Source: Halovenus marina (GTDB lineage Archaea > Halobacteriota > Halobacteria > Halobacteriales > Haloarculaceae). From it: 64,000 bases of DNA. Made by a program: the position numbers and the translations under genes. Under the pieces are notes generated by a model, which saw only the letters and a program-made list of their open reading frames with translations, did no database searches and was not told the origin of the DNA. Shown here one piece after another: positions 33,676-42,025 of this stretch (position 1 is its first letter; each line of letters starts with the position of its first letter). Location: positions 1,984,001-2,048,000 of the forward strand of contig NZ_JBLKNZ010000001.1 of NCBI RefSeq assembly GCF_051414115.1. The letters run 5' to 3'.

Positions 33676-33821
33676 AATGCCTAATGTTACGGAAGTCTAA
33701 TTCTATCATGGGTTGGTTGTCAAAACCTACCCGGCACGGAACCGCCGACGTTACCGGACTGACCCAGGTACCAATTGAGCAGTCCGGAGAAGTCGGTGGT
33801 TTTTCCGAGTAGGCTGTTGGA

Positions 33822-33959
33822 TTACTCGTTAGTCCCCTCCGGTTCGTACTGAGCAACCATCTTACGCAGGAGGTCGTCGTAGCTTTCGCCCCCACGCAGT
33901 TTGGATTTGACCAGCTTTCTCGTTTCTTGCTGGCAGGGTATGGTTGTGTGTGATGCCAT
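33822..33959 (-). CDS. Small RHH/VapB-like protein (45 aa)
   Basis: A 45-residue protein, MASHTTIPCQQETRKLVKSK, then RGGESYDDLLRKMVAQYEP. It resembles haloarchaeal small antitoxin-like (VapB/DUF7557) proteins: a short strand, then two helices. TATAAATA at 33983-33990 lies 24-31 nt before the ATG, a strong leaderless promoter. No toxin gene is adjacent, so it may be an orphan regulator of the ATPase gene that follows 146 bp downstream. Confidence 0.7.
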   Translation of the reverse strand: MASHTTIPCQQETRKLVKSKLRGGESYDDLLRKMVAQYEPEGTNE

Positions 33960-34555
33960 CCACCAATAGATACGATAGGGTCTATAAATACCAATTTTCA
34001 AGTCGGTCGCCTTTGCCCCACCCCAAGCTATGAATATCCTATACGTTTTACATTCGATTGACGGGTGAAATAAAGGGTATCACCAGTAGTAGTCACAACT
34101 TCTCCACACTGGCTAAAGCATTACAGGTTCCGAATGTCAGAATATTTATTTTTATCTGTCTTGTTTGAGATGACGGCGTCTCACCGTTTTACACGATAAT
34201 CGCTATACCGGTTTCAACAGATGGCGGGAGATTTGCCACTGTCAAGGTAGCGACCAATCAATATTACAGGTTCGGAATATCACATGGGTAGTTGACATCC
34301 GACAGAGGGTCCTCCTCGCTGCGCCTGGCCTTCGTTACTCTACGAAGTATTATCATTAGTTATCCCAGCCGTCCAAGCTACGGCATCAAGTCAGAACCCA
34401 CAAATCTGATTCGACCTGCTATCAGCAATTTTTGCCGATTTTTTCATAATGCCGTGCCGCCTGCTAAAACAGGCCCCGGTGTGAAAGAGGCCGAGAGGGG
34501 CTGGGGAAGCCCATCAACGCCGTAGAGAGGGGCGAAATATCGGGGGTAGCCTCCG
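33960..34555. other. AT-rich non-coding spacer with direct repeats (origin candidate)
   Basis: Nearly 600 bp without a credible gene. It contains two 20-bp direct repeats, ATTACAGGTTCCGAATGTCA (34120-34139) and a copy with two changes (34263-34282), AT-rich runs such as GAATATTTATTTTTATC, and a dispersed-motif copy at 34413. It lies upstream of the ATPase gene, a usual place for an origin or its control region. Confidence 0.5.
34413..34426 (-). repeat. Dispersed motif copy 5 (GCTGATAGCAGGTC)
   Basis: Minus-strand copy of the dispersed motif in the origin-like spacer, next to AATTTTTGCCGATTTTTT. Confidence 0.75.
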
Positions 34556-35401
34556 TTACTCTTCGAACTCGTCGAGGTCGGTGTCGTTGTCGAACTCGCA
34601 TCGCCATGGGTCGTCCTCGGGCGTCGGCTCTACGGCGTGCTCGATTTCTTCCTCGGTGAACGCTTCCTCCGGTTCTCTATAGGCGTATTCGGGCGCATCG
34701 TAGCTGAGAACCCTACGCCACCACTTTTCGCCGAGGTCGGTCTCTGGGTCGGGGCCGATGCGTGCGCCGTGGATTCGAAAGTGAGGCCAGTCACGTCCCT
34801 TACCAGCACCGGGGTAGGTGTGCTTGTCAGCGGCAACACGACCAATAGGTCCGTCTGGGTCTAACTCCTCGTCGGTGACCGGCGGCTCGTACAATCGTTC
34901 GTGGTCCTCATCCTGTTTCGCTCGCGCTCTATCCTCCATCGTGTTCGAGAAGTAGCCGTTTGCATGGGTGGTAGCTCGGCTGCTCTTGGCCCTACTGGCT
35001 ACAAGGGCAGCCGCAATAGCACAGAGCCGCCGCACCCAGGCGTCGTCTTCGTATCTGTTCTTGGCCAATTTCTCGTACCGAAGGACGTGCTCGATTGCCT
35101 CGTTGCCCGCTACCAAGTCCTCGATGCAAGCGAGAACTACACGGTTCCAGTAGTGAGTCTCATAACCCTCTCCGGAACGGACGAGTTCCCACGCCGCGAA
35201 CGCCGCCGTCTCATCGTCTGACCGACGAACTGCCTTCTGGAAGAGCGAGCTAACTACGTCCCGTCTGAATCCGCCCTTGGTTTCGTACCACGGCATCTCT
35301 TTGCCGAAGTCGTTGGTCTGTACCTCGTCCTCCTCGTTCTCATCCGGCTCTTCGAGTTCACCGTCGTCGTTGAACCGGAACTGGTCGGGGTTGTCACTCA
35401 C
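34556..35401 (-). CDS. Putative clamp-loader-C-terminal-like helical protein
   Basis: A 281-residue acidic protein starting with GTG (then SDNPDQF). The segment FRRDVVSSLFQKAVRRSDDE, followed by AAFAAWELVRSG and VVLACIEDL, is reminiscent of the helical C-terminal domain of RarA/MgsA AAA proteins, which occurs alone in some phage and plasmid proteins. No P-loop is present. The C-terminal third is acidic and probably disordered. A replication-associated role is a guess from this resemblance and from the ATPase gene nearby. No ATG start is available in frame near the GTG. Confidence 0.55.
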   Translation of the reverse strand: MSDNPDQFRFNDDGELEEPDENEEDEVQTNDFGKEMPWYETKGGFRRDVVSSLFQKAVRRSDDETAAFAAWELVRSGEGYETHYWNRVVLACIEDLVAGNEAIEHVLRYEKLAKNRYEDDAWVRRLCAIAAALVASRAKSSRATTHANGYFSNTMEDRARAKQDEDHERLYEPPVTDEELDPDGPIGRVAADKHTYPGAGKGRDWPHFRIHGARIGPDPETDLGEKWWRRVLSYDAPEYAYREPEEAFTEEEIEHAVEPTPEDDPWRCEFDNDTDLDEFEE

Positions 35402-35532
35402 GGTTCCTGAACCCGTGTGAAAATAGGGGTTCCCAGGTTATAGTAACTTTGTTGACAGCAAAACAGTAGCCTGACACGCACTACGTCCATCCTTGCGATA
35501 CTTTGATTCGGCATCCGTTTCAAGTAGCGCAC

Positions 35533-36870
35533 GTGCCAGCCGAGAGTATCGAACAACGATTACGCGAACTGGAGCGGCAACTGGATGCCCTCCCAGAGGC
35601 GGAGGAACCACCGCCAACCACGCTACAGGTGCTCGGTCGCAGTCATAAAGAAAAGGACTGGCAGCGATTTCTCGTCCACTTTTTGACCCCGAACGACGCC
35701 CACGGACTCGACCATGTCGTTCTCGAACACGTCCTGAGAGCGTTGGCCGCCCGCGAGGACACCGGTTACTCGTACTCACGCTTCGACCTCGACAGTGTCC
35801 AAGTCGCTCAGGAAGTGGTCACCGACGAGGGTCGTCCTGACGTTGTTGTCTGGTCCGAAGACTGGTTCATCTGCTTCGAACTCAAAATCGACTCATCAGA
35901 GGGCAACGACCAGACCGAGCGATACGTCCAGGTCGAATCGTTCGACAGCATCAATCTCGACAAATCGGAGGTTGCAGGCCATCACTACGTCTATCTCGCA
36001 CCAAAGGACGCCCCCAGACCGGACGCAGACGAGTTTGTTTCTGTGTCCTGGGAGTGGATAGTGTCGGAACTACAGGCGTTTCTCGCAGAGAGTTACGGGG
36101 AGTATCCGTCTCGAACGACTGCCCAACTCAACGAGTTCATCGACACGGTACGGAGTGAACTGACTATGACAGAGTACCAAGAGAACCAACAGGAGAAGAT
36201 GGAGTTGTACGTACGTCACTACGACGAGATTCACGAGGTACAGGATGCGTTTGACGAAGGCTGGACCGAGTTCGAACAGGAGTGGGGGACTCGTTTGGCA
36301 AACGCTCTCGACGCCGGTGAGACCGAAACGGTTCCTGCTGTCCCGGACGAGTACGTGGCGTTCACGTTTGACCGAGGGGACGATGCGCTGGAGCGGTGGA
36401 TTTTCAAGCAGGCAACCTCCGACTGGGCCTGGATTTTCAAAGACGGGTGGTGGAAACGAGCCGACACCGGAGAGAATATCTACGGGCGAGACAGGCCCGA
36501 CGTGAGGATTGGGTTCCTTCATCGACTGGAGAAGCATCGAACGAACGCCGTGCGCGACCACGAACTGAAATTCTTTTTCCGGATGACGCCACCCAGTTCC
36601 GATTCGTTCAAAAACGCGTTCGAACAGAGGTTTTACGACCGACGGCAAGCGATTGCTGACCTCACGCCAAAGCCCAGCGAAATCACTGGCAACAAGACCA
36701 ATCTACTCGAAACCAGCTATGACATCGACGTTCGAAGCCACGATACGTTCTTTGATGCGTACATCGCGGCACTGCAAGAGGCGTTCGTCGACCATGCCGT
36801 AGATAACGAGGAACTCATCAGGACTATCGACGACATCTACGAAAAATCGTTTAACAAAATAGATAAGTGA
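35533..36870 (+). CDS. PD-(D/E)XK nuclease family protein
   Basis: A 445-residue protein with a nuclease core at about residues 35-180: WQRFLVHFLTP, then RPDVVVWSEDWFICFELKID, giving the D...E-x-K signature, and a helix QTERYVQVE. This matches the PD-(D/E)XK superfamily proteins common in haloarchaeal genomic islands. The C-terminal half (about 230-445) is an additional domain with aromatic motifs (DWAWIFKDGWWKR) of unknown role. A defence or DNA-repair function is possible. The GTG at 35533 is chosen; an in-frame TTG ten codons upstream is less likely. It converges with the integrase gene, 11 bp from its stop. Confidence 0.75.
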   Translation: MPAESIEQRLRELERQLDALPEAEEPPPTTLQVLGRSHKEKDWQRFLVHFLTPNDAHGLDHVVLEHVLRALAAREDTGYSYSRFDLDSVQVAQEVVTDEGRPDVVVWSEDWFICFELKIDSSEGNDQTERYVQVESFDSINLDKSEVAGHHYVYLAPKDAPRPDADEFVSVSWEWIVSELQAFLAESYGEYPSRTTAQLNEFIDTVRSELTMTEYQENQQEKMELYVRHYDEIHEVQDAFDEGWTEFEQEWGTRLANALDAGETETVPAVPDEYVAFTFDRGDDALERWIFKQATSDWAWIFKDGWWKRADTGENIYGRDRPDVRIGFLHRLEKHRTNAVRDHELKFFFRMTPPSSDSFKNAFEQRFYDRRQAIADLTPKPSEITGNKTNLLETSYDIDVRSHDTFFDAYIAALQEAFVDHAVDNEELIRTIDDIYEKSFNKIDK

Positions 36871-36881
36871 ATCTGTCGGCT

Positions 36882-38033
36882 CTAACCCATCCTATCGAGT
36901 GCGTCTCGCCGGTCGCTCACTGGCGCAGCATCGTATTTCATCGTCGTCTCTGGACGGAGATGACGGAGTTGGGCTTGGGTGGCTGCGAGGTCCTCTTCCC
37001 GAGTCATGTATGTCCCGACTGAGTGGCGGATGGAGTACCAACTAACGTCACGACGAGCAGTGTCAATCCCAGCGATGTCGCAGAGTTTTCGGAGAAGCCG
37101 TCCGAGTTGCTTCGAGTCGTAAGGCTTCTTCTTTTGCGTAAGCCAGAGTGCGTCTGTGTCATCGTACTCGGGATAGTGCTCTCGTTCCTGAATCCAGCGG
37201 TTGAGAGCCTTCGCTGTTTTCCGGCGGAGAGACACTTCCCAGTTGGCCTCGTTTTTCGCTGACTCGTCTTTCGGGATGCGGAGGACAGCGTTGTCACTGT
37301 CCACCCACTCGGTTCGAGCGTTCCCTACTTCGACCGGGCGTAAACCGGCATCAAGGCTGGTCCAGACGAGTGACGTGACCTTCCACGATGGGATGTCCGC
37401 CCAGTCGTCGGTGCCAACATCGCCGACATCTTTCTCGTGATACTCCGCTACCAGTGGTTTGAGACGCTCTCGGCGTTCCTCGTCAGTCTGGACAGTCTTG
37501 TACGAGGGAATCGTTCCGTACTCCAGCGCAGTTTGGCGTAGCTTGCGGCGCTCGTCTTCTTTGAAGAAGTCCTGGGGCTTCTGCGAGTTCGAGACGGTGA
37601 AAGCCCTGTCCGGCTCCCACTCCGGCTCTCCGAACTCGTGGTGTCGCCACTTGAAGTAGCGTTTCAGCGCGTGGAGTGTGTGGTGCTTGTGCGACTGACT
37701 CTTGTCGGAGTACGCAAGTCCCTCGATATACTGGTTAGCGTGCTCGATAGTCATCACGGGCACGTACTCGTCTGCTTTCTCCCAGACGGCGCGTTCGAAG
37801 TAGCTGACGCGATACATCGTCCGCTTGGCCGTCGCCTGCGAGTATCCCTCGATGTCCCGCGTGTCTTTGCCTTCGAGCAGGAGCCACTTGGCGAACTCCT
37901 CTCGACGCTCGCGGTAGTCGAACTCCTGCTTGGAGTCGAGCATCCGGGAGGCTGCCTTCGGGACGAGGGGGAAGGTTATTTCTACGGTTCGTTGCTCGAA
38001 CGGACTCAAATCGTCGTCGGATTCGTTCAACAT
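36882..38033 (-). CDS. Tyrosine integrase of the element
   Basis: A 383-residue tyrosine recombinase, likely the enzyme that integrates and excises this element at tRNA-Leu. An N-terminal SAM-like domain (about 40-135) precedes the catalytic domain with R232 in DAGLRPVEVGN, a Lys-rich strand (KDESAKNEANW), R336 in YSIRHS, H358 in QLRHLRPETT and the nucleophile Y367 in MKYDAAP. The His of the HxxR box is replaced by Trp/Tyr-type residues, as in several archaeal integrases. It lies 91 bp from the right attachment repeat. It lacks the ribbon-helix-helix N-terminus of the other two recombinases. Confidence 0.9.
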   Translation of the reverse strand: MLNESDDDLSPFEQRTVEITFPLVPKAASRMLDSKQEFDYRERREEFAKWLLLEGKDTRDIEGYSQATAKRTMYRVSYFERAVWEKADEYVPVMTIEHANQYIEGLAYSDKSQSHKHHTLHALKRYFKWRHHEFGEPEWEPDRAFTVSNSQKPQDFFKEDERRKLRQTALEYGTIPSYKTVQTDEERRERLKPLVAEYHEKDVGDVGTDDWADIPSWKVTSLVWTSLDAGLRPVEVGNARTEWVDSDNAVLRIPKDESAKNEANWEVSLRRKTAKALNRWIQEREHYPEYDDTDALWLTQKKKPYDSKQLGRLLRKLCDIAGIDTARRDVSWYSIRHSVGTYMTREEDLAATQAQLRHLRPETTMKYDAAPVSDRRDALDRMG

Positions 38034-38124
38034 CGTTGGTAGGTCACGAATCCATCAAAACCGAGGGACGGAACGGGAATTTGCGAGAGTAAATAACTGG
38101 CTTAGCGGCGCTTAGAGTGGCTCT

Positions 38125-38167
38125 TCTTGAGTCCGCCGCCGTTTCCAGGCTTGGCTACCCTCGCACG
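38125..38167. repeat. Right attachment repeat (43 bp), partial tRNA-Leu copy
   Basis: Identical to 14402-14444: the 5' half of tRNA-Leu from the anticodon loop to three bases beyond the 5' end. The other half of the tRNA is absent here, so it is not a tRNA gene. It marks the right boundary of the element. Confidence 0.93.
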
Positions 38168-38189
38168 GTAGTTGGTACTGGACTCGCTG

Positions 38190-38197
38190 ATTTTAAC
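38190..38197 (-). promoter_or_regulatory. Displaced tRNA-Leu promoter
   Basis: TTAAAA on the minus strand lies 27-32 nt upstream of the position equivalent to the tRNA-Leu 5' end (38164). This is the expected TATA-box distance. It now precedes only the half-tRNA repeat, so it is probably the original promoter separated from its gene by the integration. Confidence 0.65.
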
Positions 38198-38211
38198 GTC
38201 CCGGTTTTGGA

Positions 38212-39831
38212 TCACTCGGAGTCGACAGCGTGCTCGACAGTCTCCTCATCCGCTGTGCGCTCCTCGTGCTCCGTTCGGGACTCACGTGTCTCGGCGTCCT
38301 CCGATCCCATCCATCGGTCGGAATCGTCGTCAGTGGGGAGCGCAATCTCGTGGTGGGTATCGAGTTGTTCGAGGTCACGAAGCGAGGGGAGATCGGCTGC
38401 TGACTCGTCGGATGCACCCGAGGAAGCGTCCGACTCAGCGGTCTGCACTGAACTGGCGGATCTATCTTCGGTGTCGACAGCGGAGCCACCGTCCCCTGCG
38501 GGAACAGCGTCTGACTCGGCCGCGTCGTCCGACGTGTCCACAAATTCGTCCGTTCGCAGTTGCTCCAGCGTGTCCTCGACCCGGTCGAGATGGTCGGCTA
38601 TCTCGTCGGCGGAGCCGGACTCGATTGCGACGGCCAGTTCGTGCGCCTGGTCGAGATGGTCCTTTGCGTCCTGAAAGCCTGTCAGCGCCGCCTTCTGCTC
38701 GCCCGATTCGACGTGGGCGAACCCACTCTCCCAGCGCTCCCGAGCGACTTCGACCCGAAGACGGATGCTCTGTTCTGCGGCAGTCTCCATCTCCCGGCGT
38801 GCAGCTTTGGGGTCGAGCGGCGGTCCCTCAGCGGTCCAGTCAAGCGTCTGGGCGTAGTCGTACTGATGGAAAGCGGATTCCCAGCTCTCGGCCGCGAGTT
38901 CGCGGTCCGATTCGAGTTCGGCGGCGAGTTTCGCCGCTCGCGCCTGGCGGATCGGTTCGGCGGCGACCATCTCCAGATCCCAGCGCAGCCGGTCGAGTTC
39001 CTCGTTGAGCCTGCGCTGTCGACCGAACTGGAAGGCGTCGCCGCGCCGAACCGCCTCACCCACGTCGCGCGCTCGCTCGTAATCCGCTCGCGCCTCTGTC
39101 AGCACGCTATCGGCCTGTTCGTGCCGGTCGACCGCGAGCAACTGGTCGCCGAGTTCGAGTCGGGAGCGTGCCCGTTCGATGTACAGTCGCGCGTGTGCGT
39201 CCTCCAGGATTCGTTCGATGTCGGTCAGTTCCGGGGCGAGCACGTCGTCAGCTATCGGCTCAGTCAGTTGCACGCGGCCGATAAGCTGATCGACCGAGGA
39301 CCGAACGCGGTCGTAGGTCGCCGTCGCTGCGTCGTACTCCCGAGCGGCGGCAGCCTCCTGCATCTCGCCAGCGGCGAGTTCGACGTCACTGCCGAGTCGG
39401 AGCACCTCACTCCGGAGCGTCCCGACCCACGTGAGATGCCTGGCGATTCCGTCGACAGCGCCTTCGACACCCTCTGGAAATCTGTACTGCCAGCTCACAC
39501 CGTCTGTCGTCGCGATTTCGAGCTGCCTGTCCGTGACCGCACCGACAGAGACCGTTGCGATATCGCCGTAGGACAGGTCGCCAGCGTCCTCCCCGGGCGT
39601 TCCGTCTGCCGCCGAGACAAACAGGATGCGCCGGTCGGTCACGACCAGCAACACCGGAATATCGACGTGCCGCCGCTGTCCGTCCTCGACGCGCGATAGC
39701 CCCTCCGGGCTGATGAACGCACCTCCAGCGGTTTCGTTATCATCGATAATAGTAGAGATAGTCGACGGGGATACCGCACGCCCAAGTGAGGCGTCATCGA
39801 CACCAAACGACGTGTTCTTGTCCCCGGTCAT
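38212..39831 (-). CDS. PH-like domain protein with long helical region
   Basis: A 539-residue acidic cytoplasmic protein. The N-terminal 130 residues contain a bacterial PH-like domain (VLLVVTDRRILFVSAADG, then LSYGDIATVSVG and LEIATTDGVSW). Residues about 140-430 are helical with repeated Ala/Glu-rich segments (ERARSRLELGDQLLAVDRHE; ADSVLTEARADYERARDVGE) resembling tetratricopeptide or spectrin-like coils. The last 100 residues are acidic and Ser-rich. Function unknown; a scaffold role is plausible. Before the integration it lay directly upstream of the tRNA-Leu promoter. Confidence 0.75.
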   Translation of the reverse strand: MTGDKNTSFGVDDASLGRAVSPSTISTIIDDNETAGGAFISPEGLSRVEDGQRRHVDIPVLLVVTDRRILFVSAADGTPGEDAGDLSYGDIATVSVGAVTDRQLEIATTDGVSWQYRFPEGVEGAVDGIARHLTWVGTLRSEVLRLGSDVELAAGEMQEAAAAREYDAATATYDRVRSSVDQLIGRVQLTEPIADDVLAPELTDIERILEDAHARLYIERARSRLELGDQLLAVDRHEQADSVLTEARADYERARDVGEAVRRGDAFQFGRQRRLNEELDRLRWDLEMVAAEPIRQARAAKLAAELESDRELAAESWESAFHQYDYAQTLDWTAEGPPLDPKAARREMETAAEQSIRLRVEVARERWESGFAHVESGEQKAALTGFQDAKDHLDQAHELAVAIESGSADEIADHLDRVEDTLEQLRTDEFVDTSDDAAESDAVPAGDGGSAVDTEDRSASSVQTAESDASSGASDESAADLPSLRDLEQLDTHHEIALPTDDDSDRWMGSEDAETRESRTEHEERTADEETVEHAVDSE

Positions 39832-39971
39832 AATCAGTTCTCCTACGTTGTCGTTATCATGGGAGATAATAAAACGCTCGGGGCGTTCTCAGTATGAAGA
39901 ATACACCGGAATGTCGGGGCTGACTCGCGGGGTCGGGGCTAGCTCGCCGAAAGATCGCCCGCAGAGAGCTA

Positions 39972-40982
39972 TTAGGCGCGCGGTCGAAGTGCTCTGGCCG
40001 TTTCGATGATCTCGGAGTGGTTTGCCGACCGGGGGAACGAGACCGAAACCGCGTCGACGCCATCGACCGCCGCGAACTGGTCGAGTCGGTCACGACAGGT
40101 CTCGGGTGTGCCTGCGGCCGCCATCTCGCTGAGCAGGTCAGCGTCGATTGCGTCTATCGCGCCCTCGCGGTCGCCGTTTGCCCACCGCTGTGCAATCGTT
40201 GCTGCCGTCTCCTCGTAGCCCTGGCTTGCGAGTGTTTCCCGGTAGAAGGTTCCCATCGCACCGACGTAGAAGGCGATGTGGTCGCGAACGAGTTCGCGTG
40301 CGCGTTCGGCATCCGCGAGCGCACAGCAGGGAATCGAGACAGTCACCCGACAGTCTGCAGGGCTGTCACCGGCCAGTTCGACGCCACGCCGGAAGTGTTC
40401 GAGACGCTCTCTGAGTCCATCGGGCGTACACAACAGCGCGTGCCAGCCATCGCCAAATCGACCTGCGAGTTCGACGGATTTCGGTCCCATACCGCCCGCG
40501 TCGATCGGTGGCGGCGTTTCGGGCGGGTCGTGTCGGAGCCGAAAGCCAGCAAGCTGGAAGATATCACCGTCGTACTCGACTGTTTCACCAGTCAGTACGG
40601 CTCTGATGATCTCGATCGTCTCGCGGGTTCGCCGGAGCGGTCGCTCGTACTCGGTCCCGTGCCATCCCTCGACGAGAATGGGACCGCTCGGTCCGACACC
40701 GAGTCGGAGACGACCACCAGACGCCTCCTGCAGCGTCGCGGCGGTCTGTCCAAGCAGCGCGGGCGACCGCGAGTACACGTTCAGCACCGAGGTTCCGATC
40801 CCGACGCTGTCGGTTCGCTCCGCGAGCGTCGAGAGGACGGTCACCGCATCGCGCCCCCACGTCTCGGGCAACCAGACGCGGTCGTATCCCAGGTCCTCGG
40901 CCCGAACGCCTAACTCACAGAGTGAGTCGAGTGAAGACTGGGCGGCGACGGGGAGATACAGGTCACGGTCTGCTGGCATCAT
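39972..40982 (-). CDS. F420-dependent LLM-class oxidoreductase
   Basis: A 336-residue luciferase-like TIM-barrel enzyme expected to use coenzyme F420. The pattern matches the NP1902A family of haloarchaeal oxidoreductases: GYDRVWLPETWGRDAVTVLS, GIGTSVLNVYSRSPALLGQT and GGMGPKSVELAGRFGDGWH. The substrate is unknown. ATG codons at 40982 and 40979 are adjacent; TTAAAA at 41005-41010 lies 23-31 nt before them, so the transcript is probably leaderless. It is monocistronic, with unrelated neighbours. Confidence 0.9.
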   Translation of the reverse strand: MMPADRDLYLPVAAQSSLDSLCELGVRAEDLGYDRVWLPETWGRDAVTVLSTLAERTDSVGIGTSVLNVYSRSPALLGQTAATLQEASGGRLRLGVGPSGPILVEGWHGTEYERPLRRTRETIEIIRAVLTGETVEYDGDIFQLAGFRLRHDPPETPPPIDAGGMGPKSVELAGRFGDGWHALLCTPDGLRERLEHFRRGVELAGDSPADCRVTVSIPCCALADAERARELVRDHIAFYVGAMGTFYRETLASQGYEETAATIAQRWANGDREGAIDAIDADLLSEMAAAGTPETCRDRLDQFAAVDGVDAVSVSFPRSANHSEIIETARALRPRA

Positions 40983-41073
40983 TCAGTTAACGGTGCGCTG
41001 CGGCTTAAAATCCCAGCACGATCTGACAATCCCAGCCTCGTCCGGTTCGGCGTGCTCGGACGCCCCTCCTCAC

Positions 41074-41976
41074 TCAGCCGAGTTGGTTGAGACTCAGTGC
41101 TGTGGGGTCTGCCGTCCACGTGAGCAACCCGACGTTCGACCCCGTCCCGAGTTCAATATTCTGTGCGCCATCGAACAGGTCGTTCGACTGTGCGTAGGAT
41201 TCGAGCGCATCGGTCGGAATCGTGGCATCCTCGACGAAGCGCTCGGCCCGCGTCGCGGTGAACTCCTCACCGAGTGCGAGGCTGTATCCCTGTGCCACAG
41301 AACCAGCGAACACACCCTCGCGGGGTATTGTCACATCGTTTCGAGGGTGTGTTCTGAACCGGAAGTTGTGCTCAGTGTCGAGTTGCTGGAGCAGATCCGT
41401 CAGCGTCTCGCGGTCTCCGTACGGCGACGCGTTTCCAAGACCGATATCGACGACCGCTTCCACCACGGTCCGCCCGCCGGACGGGTGCTGACCGACCGCG
41501 AGACGTCGCCCGTCGAGTCCGCGTGCCCGCTGCCCATTTGCAGTGACGAACAGATCAAATCCCTCGTAGGAGCCGTCCTCCTCGAACCCCTCGTCTCGGA
41601 GGGTCTCGCGGAGTTGGTCGCCGTCCAGGTCGTGTGTGACGGCCCCAAATCCGACTCCCTTCTCGGGGTCGCCACCACGAGTGAATCGCTCGACATCAGC
41701 GGGGTTCGGGTTGGCGATGGTCCAGTCGAGCCACTCACGCTGATACTGCTCCCATGTCGACGAACTGAGTCGGTCGGCCCGCTCGCCAACCGCTGCAGGA
41801 GCCGTCGAAAACACCTGATAGTGATCGAGACTGTCCGAAAGCTGGTTCGGGTCGGGAACCCACTCCACTGGGTCCGCACTCCCCGGAGTCTCCTCACCAT
41901 CGCCGCCGAGACAGCCAGCGACGACAGACAGCGTTGCGACGCTTCCAAGCGAACACAGCACGTCTCGGCGATCCAT
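41074..41976 (-). CDS. Predicted lipoprotein, unknown function
   Basis: A 300-residue exported protein. MDRRDVLCSLGSVATLSVVAGC gives a twin-arginine-like start and a lipobox (C22), shown here as MDRRDVLCSLG and VVAGC. The mature part has an alternating alpha/beta pattern (YQVFSTAPAAVGERADRLSS; YEGFDLFVTANGQ) similar to other haloarchaeal lipoproteins of unknown role. TTAAATA at about 41999-42005 lies 24-29 nt before the ATG, so the gene is leaderless. The 45045 lipoprotein is not an obvious paralogue. Confidence 0.8.
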   Translation of the reverse strand: MDRRDVLCSLGSVATLSVVAGCLGGDGEETPGSADPVEWVPDPNQLSDSLDHYQVFSTAPAAVGERADRLSSSTWEQYQREWLDWTIANPNPADVERFTRGGDPEKGVGFGAVTHDLDGDQLRETLRDEGFEEDGSYEGFDLFVTANGQRARGLDGRRLAVGQHPSGGRTVVEAVVDIGLGNASPYGDRETLTDLLQQLDTEHNFRFRTHPRNDVTIPREGVFAGSVAQGYSLALGEEFTATRAERFVEDATIPTDALESYAQSNDLFDGAQNIELGTGSNVGLLTWTADPTALSLNQLG

Positions 41977-42025
41977 GTACCCTGTGTTCTCGACTCGGTT
42001 ATTTAAGCCCCTCGGCGAGGACAGA

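Larger units (their letters stand above)
14402..38167. mobile_element. Integrated element, about 23.7 kb, in tRNA-Leu(CAA)
   Basis: The element lies between two copies of a 43-bp segment of tRNA-Leu. It carries a tyrosine integrase beside the right copy, repeats beside the left copy, a toxin-antitoxin pair, two further recombinases, a surface glycoprotein, a replication-type ATPase, defence-like nucleases and a reverse transcriptase. Capsid, portal, terminase, pilus and relaxase genes are not recognisable, so an integrative plasmid or genomic island is more likely than a complete provirus. Several pieces (29.2-31.8 kb especially) are much more AT-rich than the rest and were probably acquired separately. 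Confidence 0.9.

Noticed and set aside
38125..38167. A second tRNA-Leu gene
   Set aside because: Only the 5' half is present; the 3' half, T-arm and variable arm are missing. It is the attachment repeat.
14402..38167. A complete provirus
   Set aside because: No capsid, portal, terminase, spike or packaging ATPase gene can be recognised; the cargo fits an integrative plasmid or island better.
40276..42006. A 576-codon open frame on the plus strand
   Set aside because: It lies antisense to the F420-dependent oxidoreductase and lipoprotein genes, crosses their promoters and has no recognisable domain; such shadows are normal in G+C-rich haloarchaeal DNA.
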